Part shown: positions 45,315-57,357 of the stretch, in pieces
How positions within the stretch are numbered: the first letter of the stretch is position 1
How the letters are laid out: every line of letters starts with the position of its first letter
Assembly: GCA_014529385.2 (NCBI GenBank)
Contig: CM043942.1
Span: 33,711,969 to 33,775,968 of the forward strand
Reading direction: 5' to 3'
Origin: Adiantum capillus-veneris
Lineage: Eukaryota > Streptophyta > Polypodiopsida > Polypodiales > Pteridaceae
DNA length: 64,000 nucleotides
Made by a program: the position numbers and the translations under genes
Notes under the pieces: generated by a model
The model's database searches: none
What the model saw: only the letters and a program-made list of their open reading frames with translations
What the model was told of the DNA's origin: nothing

Positions 45315-46199
45315 AGTTTGTACTACATTCTCAATTAATTTTGCAATGCAAAAGTTATGTGGAGTTTAGCTTTACAATCCCTACCTCGTCTCTCTCTCAC
45401 TCACTCTCTTCCTCTCTCATTGCCTCTCTTTCTCTCCATCTGCTCTCTATCATTGTTCAAAAAGAGGGAAGAAGAGAGAACATAACTTACACAATTGCAA
45501 CAACATCCGTCACATCCATTTGTTCCAACAAATAGAGATTTACATAACAAAAATATGTTTGGTTACAAATCTTGAGATTTAAGATACAAAAAGAGCTTCA
45601 GTATTATTTGGGAGATTTAATTTAAATCATGGGCTTGTTATCCAAAGAGATAGATACACAAAATTTTGAATTTTCAACTAAATCACTTGGACCCGCATTG
45701 CCTATCTATTCTTTGTTAATAGGTCCATACCTTGCCTCCTCGTACCATGCCAAATTTCTTTCTAGATTTACTATACGAGCCCGTAGCATGGATGGGTCTC
45801 TCCTTGACTTGCCAAATCCACACCTTGGGTTGCAAGATGCTCAATGACTACAGTTTCTTTGGTCAAATATGTGTAACCTCTCTTGCGAGGAGGATCTTCT
45901 TGATTGGCTTCTCGTGCATGAATCTTCTCGACTGGGCATCCTTTGCCAACGCCTCTTGTAGCAGGACAATTGTTCCAACCAACTTTTAGCCACAATACAT
46001 AATAACAATAGCATTGTTGCACAAAGTAAATTGCCACTTGATTATTATTTGGTGTCAATCTATACACTTGAATAAATCTTGAAAGGATATTTCTTGCGAG
46101 GACGATGTGTTGAAAATCTGAAACCTTCAAGGGAGCGGAATCCCTAGGAGTTCCACTGACTCAAATTAATGTATTGCACACAAAGTGATTCGGGCATAG
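45315..46199. other. No identifiable gene; minus-strand frame 45771-46130 unrecognised
   Basis: A minus frame of 119 codons (QHIVLARNILSRFIQVYRL, KVGWNNCPATRGVG) has no recognisable domain. It could be a 3' exon of the kinase-like locus to the right or chance. TCTCTC-rich text lies at 45388-45450. Confidence 0.3.
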
Positions 46200-46391
46200 C
46201 TATCTGCATTGCCTATAATTCAATGGCTCCCCTTGAAGTTTAGATTCATCTTCTTGGGACATAGACAAAGCACTGAGATCTCCTTGAGCCACCAGAATCT
46301 CTTCCTCTTTGTAAATTTGTTGAGCCAATGTATGATTAAGCAAAGAATCATTAGGCTGCGGTGCATTCTGGTCGGGAGCAATATCTTCCAT
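46200..46391 (-). CDS. Short acidic ORF, unrecognised
   Basis: 63 codons from ATG 46391 (MEDIAPDQNAPQPND .. EEEILVAQGDLSALSMSQED). Acidic and Gln/Asn-rich; no domain seen. It lies 200 bases downstream of the kinase-like frame on the same strand and could be a separate gene start, an extra exon, or chance. Confidence 0.25.
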   Translation of the reverse strand: MEDIAPDQNAPQPNDSLLNHTLAQQIYKEEEILVAQGDLSALSMSQEDESKLQGEPLNYRQCR

Positions 46392-46594
46392 ACCTAAAAT
46401 GCAAAATAATAAACTTTAATGAGAGAGGTCTTTGCACTTAGAAAAGAGAAATGATTTAGAGGATTTTAGTGATCCAACTTGAAATACTTTAAAACCAGAA
46501 CTTTAAAGACGTAACTGAAAATACGATTAAAGATGTAGTTTGAAATATCACCACACATTGCACACCATTAATGAAAAAAAAGTTTGTTACTATT

Positions 46595-47962
46595 CTAATC
46601 ATCAATAGGCCTCAAGATAGATTTGGTTACAATATGATAGCCAACATTATGGGCTCCATTCAAACAAAGGCTTGAATCCCATATTTTAGGTCTATCTAAG
46701 GGTTTGGAGAATTTTCCACTGGCAAGATGTTTGTTTACATTTTGTAAAAATTGGCGCTTGAGAGCCTTGGATGGCTCTGGAATACATGCAACCAAGCATC
46801 GAAGAATATATGAGAGACTATATATATCAGATGCTTTGCTAAAAGGAGGAGGATTGGTGCTGATATTTTCAAGAGTAGTCCATGGATAATCTTGCTCAAA
46901 TTCAGCTCTAGTTTGAGGGGTGAGATTTTCTAGCTTGGGAAATGTTGCCAAAGTGTTTACTGGTGTACTTTGTCCCCAGTTTGCAATGCCGGAAAACACT
47001 CCTCACTCACCAAAATTTAGTAGAATATTTTTTAGTGTGTAAATCATTGTGAATGAAGTCATGAATATGCACGAATTTCATCGTCTACTGCAGATCGGAA
47101 AAATGTTGTCTGTGAGCTGCTATACAGTTCCAGATGTGTGTTGAAACTCGTTGATTGCAGGCTTGCTTCCACCATGATGACATGCCTAAATCCAATGCTC
47201 AAGGTGACCTCCATTCCAAAGCTTGAAGATCAACATAGCTTTTTTGCTATAACGAACAAGAGCACGGGGCAATAGCATGCCACAATGCTGAACATTTGTA
47301 GCCATTGCCTCCTCTAGCACACTTTGTAATATTGGCTTTCTTCCTACCTAGTCCTTGTAGATCTTTGCCGCATAGACAAGATCTTTGAAGAGAGGATGGG
47401 CCATTGAAACTTGTTTCACATTTGCAAAACGTCCCTCACCTAATTGAGGTGCTTGCAAAAGAAAGATAGAATGCTCCCCAAGTAAGTGTAGGATAGGAGG
47501 ACATGTAGCATCATCCAGGTGTACAACTAAGGGCTCAGTACCTAAAGGAGGAGGTACATCCTCTTCTATCCTAGGATGTTTTGAAGAGCCTTTGATCTTA
47601 TCCTTGCTCTTCAATCCTGAATGTAGCTATGCCACAAGCTGCATTCGCTCTTTGATTCTAGGTTTGGTTTTGATTTTTGGATGAACCATACTCTCAAAGC
47701 TTCTTGTGACCTGGCCTAATTATTGCTTTATTGTGTTATGCATCACTCCATTAGTGCACAAAGCTGGGTCAAATGAATCAAGAAATGCACTACACAGCTT
47801 CAACCAACACTGTTCCGCAAGTTCAATCACAAAATCATCAAACTTCGCCTGCAGTGGATCAAATGCCTATTGCAAATGATCGTATGAAGCTCCATATAGA
47901 GACAAAACTAGAGCATCACAAATGATTTTGCAATGCTGACGCGTTAACTTTGTCTCTACCAT
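46595..47962 (-). pseudogene. Protein-kinase-like gene relic with novel N-terminal region
   Basis: The ATG at 47962 opens MVETKLTRQHCKIICDALVL, then KFDDFVIELAEQCWLKL, a basic linker (VHPKIKTKPRIKERM), and at 47348-47614 the kinase N-lobe LGEGRFANVKQV with YAAKIYK (Gly loop and VAIK-type Lys). AlphaC-like VLEEAM and FKLWNGGHLEHWI follow. The catalytic loop reads HNDLHTK and, one frame over, KNILLNF. The C-lobe shows TLENIS..FSKASDIYSLSYIL (46595-46999). At least five stops (for example TAG 47867-47869) and a shift in an A-run show decay. The N-terminal ~110 residues match nothing I know. Confidence 0.65.
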
Positions 47963-48114
47963 GACTGAAGCCTGAAAATACATGAAACAAATATAAGTAA
48001 GATAAATCTAGAATAGATATAAAATTGAGATATATGATTATAAATAGTTCTAAATAAAAACATTTTATGGACAATAGTAACAACCAGTAACAAACAATCT
48101 TAAAACATATATAA

Positions 48115-48890
48115 GTTTTCCCTGCAGTACGACGTAGTGGTCAGCAACAACCAAAGACAAAAAAATGAATAATAACAATCTCCTTGCAGTGCGACATGGA
48201 AGTCAACAGATGTCAGGGACGAAGGATTAATACTATCTAACCTCTCTCTACAATGCGACACGGTGGTCAACAACAACTAGAGATGAAAAATTTATTAAAT
48301 CCAATTAACTTGTAGTGCCATGTGATGGTCAAATCATTCAAGATTAAAGGATGTAAAATATATGTTCCCTCCCTATAGTGCGACACGGTGCTCAGTAACA
48401 ACCAGAGATGAAGAATCCATCTCCCTGCAATGCAACGCGATGGTTAGCAACAACCAAGAACGATGGATTTAAAAACCCTAAACCCCTCCCTGCAGTTCCA
48501 CACAGTGGTCAGCAACAACTAGAGACAAGGAATCTATAAAATCCAATCTTCTTGCGATGCGACACGATGGTCAAATAGCTAACTCCATCCTGTAGTGCGA
48601 CTCGTGGTCAGCAACAACTAGGGATGGAAATTCTAATTGTACAACCTAAGCTACTCCCTGCAGTGCGACATGGCAGTCAGCAGCAGTCAAGGATGAAGCG
48701 TCTAAAGTCTAACCCCCCTTGCAGTGTGTCACGAGGATCAACACAGTCAAGGACGGGTGTCTAAACCTGCAGACTAACAATGAGGTGTGATCAACGCTCC
48801 ACAACAACAGCGTTAGCAAAAAACAAGATGTAAACTAGCACTGAGGTGCGATCAAAGCTCCACAACAGCAGCGTTAGCAAATAAAATTCA
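48115..48890. repeat. ~65-75-bp tandem repeats upstream of the kinase-like gene
   Basis: About nine diverged units with core CTCCCTGCAGTGCGACACGG, TGGTCAGCAACAACCAGAGA, ending in a different ~62-bp unit (AACACTGAGGTGCGATCAA-like, two copies at 48770-48885). Lying 150 bases 5' of the minus-strand ATG, they may be in a leader intron. Confidence 0.85.
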
Positions 48891-48968
48891 CCAAAAAAAC
48901 ATAAAAGATTAGAAGAAAAATTACCTGCTCGGCTCGACTCGACTCGAATCTTCTTTGCTCTATCACTG

Positions 48969-48990
48969 CTCTCTCTCTCTCTCTCTCTCT
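48969..48990. promoter_or_regulatory. (CT)11 tract, possible promoter-proximal microsatellite
   Basis: A CT run on the plus strand (GA on the gene strand), just 5' of the repeat array and beside CTCGACTCGACTCGAATC. GA/CT tracts are frequent near plant transcription starts. Function is inferred only. Confidence 0.3.
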
Positions 48991-48999
48991 AGCGTGACA

Positions 49000-50330
49000 G
49001 TTTGAACGAATTGTCACGGTGCCATAGTATTTCGATCAAAATAAGGTTTATTAAAAAATATGCATATAATACGGGTATACAACGTATATAACCAAAATAT
49101 ACGTACATTTTTTTATATACGGACGTATAAATGCAACTTAGAGCCCAATTTCTGGACTAGCACCAAATACGCCGGCAATGGTGCCAAAAGTGGGCGCCTT
49201 GGCACTCTGGTCAACTTTCCCTTCTGGCTCGACCTGGTCCGAGCAACCATGTGGCCCGTGTGAGCTCATCCCTGTTTCCTTGATGCCTCTACACTGCTCT
49301 CCATGCTCCCCCTCCTATTTTTTCTTTACTTTCCCACTAAACAAATACCTCTTAAGGGTTTTGGGTGGCCATTGCCTCATTTGCCTTGGGCGGCCGGATA
49401 TCGGCTTGATTGGGCGGCCTTGCTTTTGGGCTACCTTTGGCCCTTGTAGTGGCACCACATTCGATTACATGTTGACCAAGGCAATCATAGGCACTCCGTG
49501 TAGGTCACCAAATTTTGTATACATATTGGCCAAGGCCTCATCAAGGCTTTCATTAGCCCTTAACTGATAATATCATCATGAATTTTGTTCCCCCTATCAG
49601 TGTCTCCTGCCGTCGAGATGCAAATACAGATGATTGGATTTGGAGAAAGGAATTCCCTTTGCATATGGTTAATTTCCCTAGAGCTTCCTTGCCGCAACCA
49701 GGCTGGGTATATCTTGCAATCATTTTTCTGCATAAGATGACATTTTAAACAAACCTCACCGTCGTTAGTCATTGTCGCCGCATTCAAGCATTAATTTCTT
49801 ACAGCTCCGTACTCCGAATGTAAATTTGTAAATTTCTTTAGCCTGCACTCATCACATAGTCTCCATACAAACCCTTTCTAGATTTTATAATTTCCATATG
49901 GCACACTGATCGAGGCGATCGGCCTGGCACGGAACTAGCCCCCGAGGAAACTTAAGTTGGTAATAACTTGGCGACCAGATCTTTGATTTGCTGATCTAAA
50001 ATGATTGATGCACTCCACAAAGTGAGCACTTCAGGCCCATGCATTCACTTCATTTATGTCCTCTTAGTTGCAGTTGCCCAATCGGTACGGATCTGCAATT
50101 GACTCAAATTTCAAATTGCCATATCTTTTTTATCGTAGCTCCAATCGACGCGAGCACTTAAAGCCAGGTAGGTAGAGCACTTAAAGCATAGTAGTTCTAG
50201 ATCATAAATTCCCATATGTGCTCACTTTAAGTATACTCATTTTTAGGATCATCGAGGCATGTTTTGGCTCTTTAAAGCCGCATGTGGCATACATTACTCA
50301 TAAAAGTAGCTTGTTACCAAGCCCTGAACT
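49000..50330. other. No gene seen; holds second copy of the 105-bp repeat
   Basis: No coding signal. The copy at 50008-50108 matches 41500-41607. Short local repeats of CCAAGGC and CACCAAATTTTGTATAC type are near 49480-49540. Confidence 0.45.
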
Positions 50331-51307
50331 ATAAGATCCCCACCCTGCCGACACCAAAAAGTGGGATGAGATCCTTGATAGGTCTCTATTCCTATTAAAA
50401 ATCAAATTCTTTAACAAGAAGAATCCAAGGAATATACCTTTACCAATGACAATGGCTTGGGTTTATAGCCCTAGAAGGAGACCTGGTCCTTTCTCGCAGT
50501 GGAAACGAGACGACTTTTTTGAAATTTCTAAAATCATTTTGGCCCTATAACTTCCATTAATTGGACTAAGGTTTTCTTAACCAACGCTTTTCCCCCCTAA
50601 CATATGTGAGGGCACAATCGCTGGTGGACTCCTCTTCCAAGTGGAGAAGTTTTCAAGACATTTTTAGTGCGCGGGAATGGATAGTTACCTGACTAATCAG
50701 GTCCACCAGTCCATGATTGACAACCTTAGTCAATCTCCACTTACCGCCCTACACTCACACATGATACTTTGTTATTTAATTACTACCACAATTAAAATAA
50801 TGATTCCTTTTATCCTTCATAACATAATTTCATTGAAACATCCCTTGAAAGTAGTATTGAAAACAATCTTTTAGCAAACAAATACCTTTAGACTTAAGAT
50901 AAGGTACTGTCAATCTGAAGTAACTTTCACTAGTACTGACTTGTCTTAAGATCACCTATACAGGGGTGAAAAAATGGCACCCATTCCTTATTTATAAAAA
51001 CCAGGGTGGAGAAGTCATCACCCAAAATCCGGCGCCCATATGCCAACCGGTTGCCCATACAATCGGGCGGTTCCTCTAGGATAAAAATGATATCCTAAGT
51101 AGTATCCATAAACATAGACGAGCATGAGGTAAAGAGTCCACGTGCACGGAGGTAACCGACTCATCCATGGCTGACTCACCATCATTACTCATCATCTAGA
51201 GTAAAATATTCCCAAGGAATCAGGGGTGTCTTGAGACAAGCTGTCTTAAGAATGATCAAACATTCTTTCCTAGGTCAATCAGTCTTAGCCCAAATAGTTC
51301 TTTCTTG
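50331..51307 (-). repeat. Left arm of ~1-kb inverted repeat
   Basis: The reverse complement matches 53625-54612 along its length, e.g. GGAATCAGGGGTGTCTTGAG here and its complement near 53710-53730, and CTAATCAGGTCCACCAGTCC with its partner near 54260. It ends exactly where the 5' LTR of chromovirus 2 starts. Confidence 0.9.
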
Positions 51308-51900
51308 TAAGGTTTCAATTTCTGAAACCTTAGAAATTGTACAAAGACTGTTCAAATTAACTTGGCTATTGAGAAAACACTATAGAATGATCCAACTATG
51401 GCTTATATTGGTATTTTTTGAACCATAACCAGAGCTTTACTATGGTTATAATTTTTCAGAATCAAATTTTGATAAAATTTGGAAAAGTTACGTGCTCTAA
51501 AAGGTTACACTAGGAATTCAATTAGTTAAGTAAAATTGGATGGTTTCAGTAATTATCATTGCTAAAGACTTTTTTTTATCCCAACATTCTAGAAATTGCA
51601 GATATTTACAATTTTAATCATTAAAAATTAAGGAAATTAGCAGAAATTGAGTCTGGAAGCTGGGGGGACTGTGTGGAGCTATGTGGAACCTGCCTGAGAC
51701 AAAATTAGCAGCAGATGGTGCTAGTTGAAAGCTGGGGGCTTGCTTGAGATGCCAGAACTTGCCAGAAACAACCCAGTGGCCCTGAAAAGCTATAAAAAGT
51801 CCCCCTTTCTTCACAAAAAATTAAACTCGGAGCCTTGGTAAATTCTCTCTCATCTAGAGGGACCCCTACGCAAAAGTCACTAGAGATAAAAGCTCTAGTT
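51308..51900 (+). mobile_element. 5' LTR of chromovirus 2 (right end uncertain)
   Basis: Starts TGTAAGGTTTC and matches the 3' LTR start at 57358 for ~250 bases (ACCTTAGAAATTGTACAAAG and CTTGGCTATTGAGAAAACA shared). The right border cannot be set because the 3' copy is cut by a LINE and no clear primer site is seen; it may extend into the satellite region. Confidence 0.75.
51790..51798 (+). promoter_or_regulatory. TATA box of the LTR
   Basis: CTATAAAAAG lies ~480 bases into the LTR, at a position suitable for the retrotransposon promoter. Confidence 0.5.
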
Positions 51901-51959
51901 GGTTAATCAACAGTTATTAGCACTAATTTTTCTATTTAGTAAAACTATGTTAACCTATT

Positions 51960-53200
51960 TATATTTTTCTTAATTGATTAAAGATTAGACCTATGTATAC
52001 TCTAAAATTCTCTCCTAATTCAAAATTCTCTACTGATTATTGAGATTAAGCTTAGGAACACTAAGCTAATTAATTATTATATTATATTAGGGCTGAAATT
52101 ACTCATTTTAACCATAAATTAATGATAATTATACTAATTAATTTTAAATTAATATGAGATAATTATCGGAGCTGTGTTAGACTATCATTATGCTAAGAAA
52201 ATTATCTTTTAATTTTTTGAGTAATGTTTATAATTATTTAAGTAGAATTATACTATTTTTAGGAGAAACGTAGAGGAAAAATAATCAAATTAATCCAAAA
52301 AGCTTTGAGATAATTATTAGAGGTAAAACACATCTTAATAAACCCGTGATAATTATCTTAACCTCAAAAACTAATCCAAAATGCTTTGAGATAATTATTA
52401 GAGAAAAAATATATCTTAATAAACCTGTGATAATTATCTCAACCTCAGATAATTAGTTTAACTAATTATCTCAGCAGAATTACACTATTTTTAAGAAAAA
52501 ATAAAATGGGGAAAATAGCAAACTAATCCAAAATGCTTTGAGATAATTATCAGAGGAAAAACACATCTTATGAAATTCTTGATAATTATCTTAACCTCAG
52601 ATAATTAGTCTAACTAAATATCTCAATAGAAAAATACTGTTTTTAAGGAAAAGTAAAAGGGAGAAATAACAAACTAATCCAAAAACCTTTGAAAAAAATA
52701 TCAGAGGTAAAATACATCTTGAGAAAACTGTGATAAATATCTTAACCTCAGATGATTAGTTTAGGTACTCATTTTCACTAAAAGTAACCAATTTTGTGTA
52801 TAAACTGGGAAAAGAAAATTAGTAAATGAATTTATATAATTACCCAATAATTACCATAGGTTGGGAATCACTCTTTAAGGTTGGGAAAATTATGTTAGCC
52901 TAAATAATTAGTATAATAAATTAATATCGGCTAATATTACCTAAATCAGACCATAAATATAGAAGGAAAAAGATATATATCAATTTTATGAGTTAGTCAG
53001 AAAATTCTTAGAGATGTAAACATATCAAATTCCATCTAGGGTAAATAATCCACTAGCAGATAGGTAACTCATAATTTACTGAGGCCAAAAATAGTATATT
53101 CTTGGAATATAAACTAAGGAGAAATCCAGTAAAATAGCTCCAATAATTATACGATAATTATGGGAGAATACTAATAATACAAGGAAGTTACACGAGAAAT
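51960..53200. repeat. ~150-bp AT-rich repeats related to 33-34.1 kb, inverted
   Basis: Units beginning CTAATCCAAAATGCTTTGAG recur near 52370, 52522 and 52670, with a partial at 52289, each followed by GATAATTATCTTAACCTCAG. The reverse complement of the 33-kb satellite shows the same word order (TTTATCAGAG, GATAATTATCTTAAGG). Confidence 0.75.
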
Positions 53201-53327
53201 ATCTCATCCAATAACTAACAAGGATACTTATTTATTCCAAAATTCCTTATTTTTGGATAAAAAGGAAGAAAATAAATTATGCATTTAATTCTCTAATCTA
53301 TTAAGTCCTTTTATAAAGGCTGCCAAT

Positions 53328-53500
53328 ATGGCTCCAAAGAGAACCAGAGGAAATCCTCTTTCCGATGAAGAGGATACCATCAACAAAAGAAATAAAGCCA
53401 CACATGACCATGTGGCTGGGCCTAGTCATAGGCCTACGGAGGAAAGTCTGTAGTCACGAGTGCAGCAACACATGGCTGACCAGTCACACGTGGATTTCCA
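53328..53500 (+). pseudogene. Chromovirus 2 gag start
   Basis: ATG 53328: MAPKRTRGNPLSDEEDTINKR, ATHDHVAGPSHRPTEE, then a TAG. A basic, disordered gag N-terminus is typical of chromoviruses. The frame is then interrupted by the right arm of the inverted repeat, beyond which gag resumes. Confidence 0.6.
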
Positions 53501-53624
53501 TTTTGTTCACTTAAGTCTTTAATTAGATTAAAGTTCATTTCTAAATTAACATTGCATACTTAAGGGTTAAGAAGGATTAATTGGCCGTAAATGGAAGATA
53601 ACTTCCAAGAAACCAACGAGCAAT

Positions 53625-54612
53625 GGTTGTAAGTAGGAAAGAAATGATTGGGCTATGACTGATTGACCTAGGAAATAGATGTTTGATCATCCTTAAGACA
53701 ACTTGTCTCAAGACACCTCTGATTCCTTGGAATATTTTACTCCAGGTAATGAGTAATGATGATGATTTCGCCATGGATAAGTCGGTTACCCCCATGAACG
53801 ATGAGTTTCTACCCCGTGTCATGTCTTGATGCTTCTACATAAGTTAGGATACCGTTTTTATCCTAGGGGAGCCGCTCGGTTGTATGGGCAACTGGTTTGG
53901 TGTATAGGCACCCGGAACCTTGGGTGGGAGTTTATCCACTCCGGATTGTGAATAAGGGATGGGTATTGTTTTTTCACCCTTAGGTGGTCTTGAGACAAGA
54001 AGAGTACTGGTCATGGTTATTATGGACAATATTTTGATTGAGAGTACCCTTTCTTAAGTTTAAAGATGCCTGTTTGCTAAAATAATGTTTTCAATACTGT
54101 TTTCAAGGGCTGTTTTAATGAAATTTAGTTATAAAAGTTAAAAGAAATCATTATTTTAATTGTGACAAGAATATGGTAGTAATTAAATAACAAATCAACA
54201 TGTGTGAGTGCGGGGTGGTAAGTGGGGATTGACTAAGGTTGTCAATCATGGACGGGTGGACCTAATTAGTCAGGTAACTATCCATCCCCGCGCACTAAAA
54301 ACGTTTGAAAAACATCTTCACTTGGAAGAGGAGTCCACCAGCGGCTGTGCCCTCACATATGTTAGGGGGAAAAAAGTGTTGGTTGAAGATACCTTAGCCC
54401 AATTTGTGAAAGTTATAGACTTTTAATACGTTGTCCCGTTTTCGCTGTGAGACAGGACTAGGTCTTCTTCTAAGGCTATAGACCCAAGCCATTGTCAACG
54501 GTAAAGGTCTATTCCTTGGATTTGTCTTGTTTAGAGACTCTGATTTAATTAGACCTAGAGACCTATCAAGGGTCTCATCCCGATCTTGGTTTTGGCGGGT
54601 TGGGGATCTCAC
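53625..54612 (+). repeat. Right arm of ~1-kb inverted repeat, inside gag
   Basis: Inverse of 50331-51307. It sits between the gag start and the gag capsid block, so it looks like an insertion. The arms are separated by 2.3 kb holding the LTR and satellite units. Confidence 0.9.
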
Positions 54613-54895
54613 AGGAGATGTAAAACTCTGGTGGAAACAATACTGTAGAGATAATCCTTCCATTAGTCCATCCTAGGAAATAATGAAACGGGCAGTGAAA
54701 GAAAGATATCTTCCTCCGACTCATCAATCTATCAAAATGAATGGATTTTTCGCCCTCAGACCGTTAGGGATTACTTTGGAAGAATACTACACCAAATATG
54801 TGTCTTTACGGCGTTATGCACCACCAATGACAATGGAACAATAGATTGCTCGTTTCTGCCAGGGTCTAAACAAAACCCTACAAAATGTCCCTCCT
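54600..54895 (+). pseudogene. Chromovirus 2 gag capsid block
   Basis: LTGDVKLWWKQYCRDNP, IMKRAVKERYLPPTHQ, RPLGITLEEYYTKYVSLRRYAPPM, IARFCQGLNKTLQN: the Retrotrans_gag pattern. Stops are present. The frame then jumps straight to RT; zinc knuckle and protease are deleted. Confidence 0.8.
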
Positions 54896-54914
54896 TGAAG
54901 CTATTGAATTAAAA

Positions 54915-55580
54915 TAATAGCTTCGTCAGCTTATTGAACAAGGATTCATAAGACTAAGCATTTCACCTTGGGGAGCGCATGTTCTATTCCAAAAGAAGAA
55001 GGATGGATCTTTACGTCTCTGCATCGATTATAGGGGACTTAACCAGGTATCAATAAAGAACAAGTATCCTATTCCTTGCATCGATGAGTTACTTGATAGA
55101 TTACATGGATCCAAGGTATTCACAAAAAGTGATCTAAGATTAGGTTACCATCAAATCCGGATTAAGGAGGCAGATATTTAAAAAACTGCATTCAACACCC
55201 GGTATAGGCATTATGAGTTCATTGTGATGCCTTTTGGTCTTATGAATGCTCCGGCTACTTTAAACCGTCTCATGCAAGATAAATTAAGAGAATATCTAGA
55301 TGATTTTGTGTTGGTATTTTTCGATGATATCTTGGTATATTCCAAAGATGAAAAAGAGCATGAAGGCCATGTACGTAAAGTACTTCATCTTCTACGCCAA
55401 CATCAGTTGTATGCAAAGATGAGTAAATGTGTGTTCTTCACACCCAAAGTTAGTTATCTTGGATTTGAAATAAACCCTGAAGGAATCTCTGTAGACCCCG
55501 CAAAGATTAAGGACATAATATATTGGCCACAACCCAAGATAGTCAGTGAGATTCGAGTATTCTTGGGCATTACAGGATGG
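54915..55580 (+). pseudogene. Chromovirus 2 reverse transcriptase
   Basis: From the fingers: [86 protein letters not shown], then FFDDILVYSK with the catalytic DD, YAKMSKCVFF, VSYLGFEINPEG. A TAA occurs in 'EADI*KTAF'. At GWY it is joined to RNase H with ~100 residues lost. Well preserved relative to chromovirus 1. Confidence 0.92.
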
Positions 55581-55860
55581 TATACAATCTTTAATTCACA
55601 AGCTGAATTACCCAACTCATGATCTAGAACTCCTAGCCGTCATTCATGCTCTTAAACTCTGGAGGCACTATCTTCTAGGAGGAAAGTTTCAATTAATCAC
55701 TGATCATCAGAGTCTAAAATGGATTTTTTCACAAGCAACACTCAACATGAGGCAGAGAAGATGGATAGAACTCTTACAGCAATATGATTTTGAAATAAAA
55801 CATAAACCAGGAAAAGAGAATGTGGTTGTTGATGCCCTTAGCCGTAAGGTTTTCCTTGGG
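55580..55860 (+). pseudogene. Chromovirus 2 RNase H (C-terminal part)
   Basis: THDLELLAVIHALKLWRHYLL, FQLITDHQSLKWIF, LNMRQRRWIELLQQYDFEIKHKPGKENVVVDALSRK. The first third, with the first catalytic Asp, is deleted at the RT joint; E, the later D and the terminal DALSR are present. Confidence 0.92.
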
Positions 55861-56985
55861 TCTATTTCTACAGTCGACAATCCAATCCTAAACAAGGTTA
55901 AGGAAGCCTCCCTGGAAGATGAGGATTATCTAAAACTCCTACAGGTTATCAATCAACAGGACCTAAAAGAGAAAGAGAAAGACAGAATCAAGGATTATTC
56001 ACTTGAGGATGGGCTTCTCTATTATAAGTATCGGATTTACATTCCTAAGAATCCAACATTAAAGGAGTTAATCCTTTATGAAGGACACAGCGCTCCAGTT
56101 GCCAGCCATCATGGCTATGCAAAGACCCTTAATGCCATAAGGAAATCTATTTTTGTCCAGGAATGAAAGGGGATATACTTCACTACATCAAACATTGTCT
56201 TTCGTGTCAAAGGATTAAGGCTGAACGAGTAATGATGCCAGGAAAATTTCAACCTCTGGACATTCCTCAAATGAAGTGGGAACTCATTAGCATGGACTTT
56301 GTAACAGGCCTTCCTACTGTTCAAGGGGGTTATGACTCCATTATGGTGGTAGTGGATATGCTGACTAAAGTATCTCATTTGATGCCTATGAAAAAAACTT
56401 ACACTGCATCAGACATAAGCCGTTTATTTATCAAAGAGATCTTTAGATTACATGGACTTCCTAAGAGAATAGTCAGTGACAGAGATGCAAAATTTACTTC
56501 AAAATTTTGGAAAGCTTTATTTGAATCCTTAGGTACCCAGGTATGTTTCAGTACAGCCTATCACCCTCAGACGGACGGCCAGACAGAAAGAGTGAATCAA
56601 GTTATTGAAGACATCCTTAGAGCGTAGTGTAGTAGAGAACCCCGGAAATGGATACAATTTCTTCCTCTTGTGGAATTCGCCCATAATTCCTCATTCCATA
56701 TAAGCATTGGGATATCACCATTTAATGCTCTTTATGGGCATGAATGTATATCACCCCTAAACTTTTCTGACCCTACTACAAGAGTAGAAGCTTCAAAACA
56801 AATGTTGGAGGAGATGGACACCCAAACCAAAGCCATACGATATGACATTCAGGCAGCTACGGACCGCCAAAACATTATGCTGATAAAAAACGGTCTGATT
56901 GGTTTTTCAAACAAGGGGATAAAGTATTCCTTGTGGTACGGCCAAAGAGAAGCAATTTATCCTTGGGAAAATACAAAAAACTAAG
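55861..56985 (+). pseudogene. Chromovirus 2 integrase
   Basis: LYYKYRIYIPKN, ILYEGHSAPVASHHGYAKT (zinc finger HHCC start), a stop, then HCLSCQRIKAERV, WELISMDFVTGLP (first Asp), GYDSIMVVVDMLTK, IVSDRDAKFTSKFW (second Asp), FSTAYHPQTDGQTERVNQ (Glu), then FAHNSSFHISIGISPFNALYG. The DDE core is complete, but two stops interrupt the frame (56164-56166 and after ILRA at 56625). Confidence 0.93.
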
Positions 56986-57357
56986 CCCCAGATATTGTGG
57001 ACCTTATGAAGTGATTAAAGTAATCACTGATCAAGTTTACAAATGAAAACTACCTGAACACCTCACGGTCCATAATGTATTTCGTATCAATTTTCTAAAA
57101 CCCTACATCCCAAATCCCAATCACACTCTAGACGAAAAATAGATTGTATGCAGAAGCAAGGAATTCTTGAACTCCAACCAGATTGTATTCTTGACACTAG
57201 GGAAAGAAGTCTGCAAAACAAAGTAATCAGGGAACATTTAGTAAAATGGAAGGACTACCCCACTGAAGATGCCACATGGGAGGACAAGGTATCACTCCTG
57301 AAAGATTTCCCCAAATTCGGTTGAGTTGGACATCTCAAGTCCTTAAGTTGGGGTGAT
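56986..57357 (+). pseudogene. Chromovirus 2 integrase tail and chromodomain
   Basis: YGPYEVIKVITDQVYK, HLTVHNVFRINFLKPYIPNP (integrase tail), then after a frame change CILDTRERSLQNKVIREHLVKWKDYPTEDATWE: a clear chromodomain. It ends shortly before the LTR at 57358. Confidence 0.85.

Noticed and set aside
48115-48890. Regularly spaced repeats as a CRISPR or a coding repeat
   Set aside because: Units are diverged and of variable length with stops in all frames; a plain minisatellite fits.
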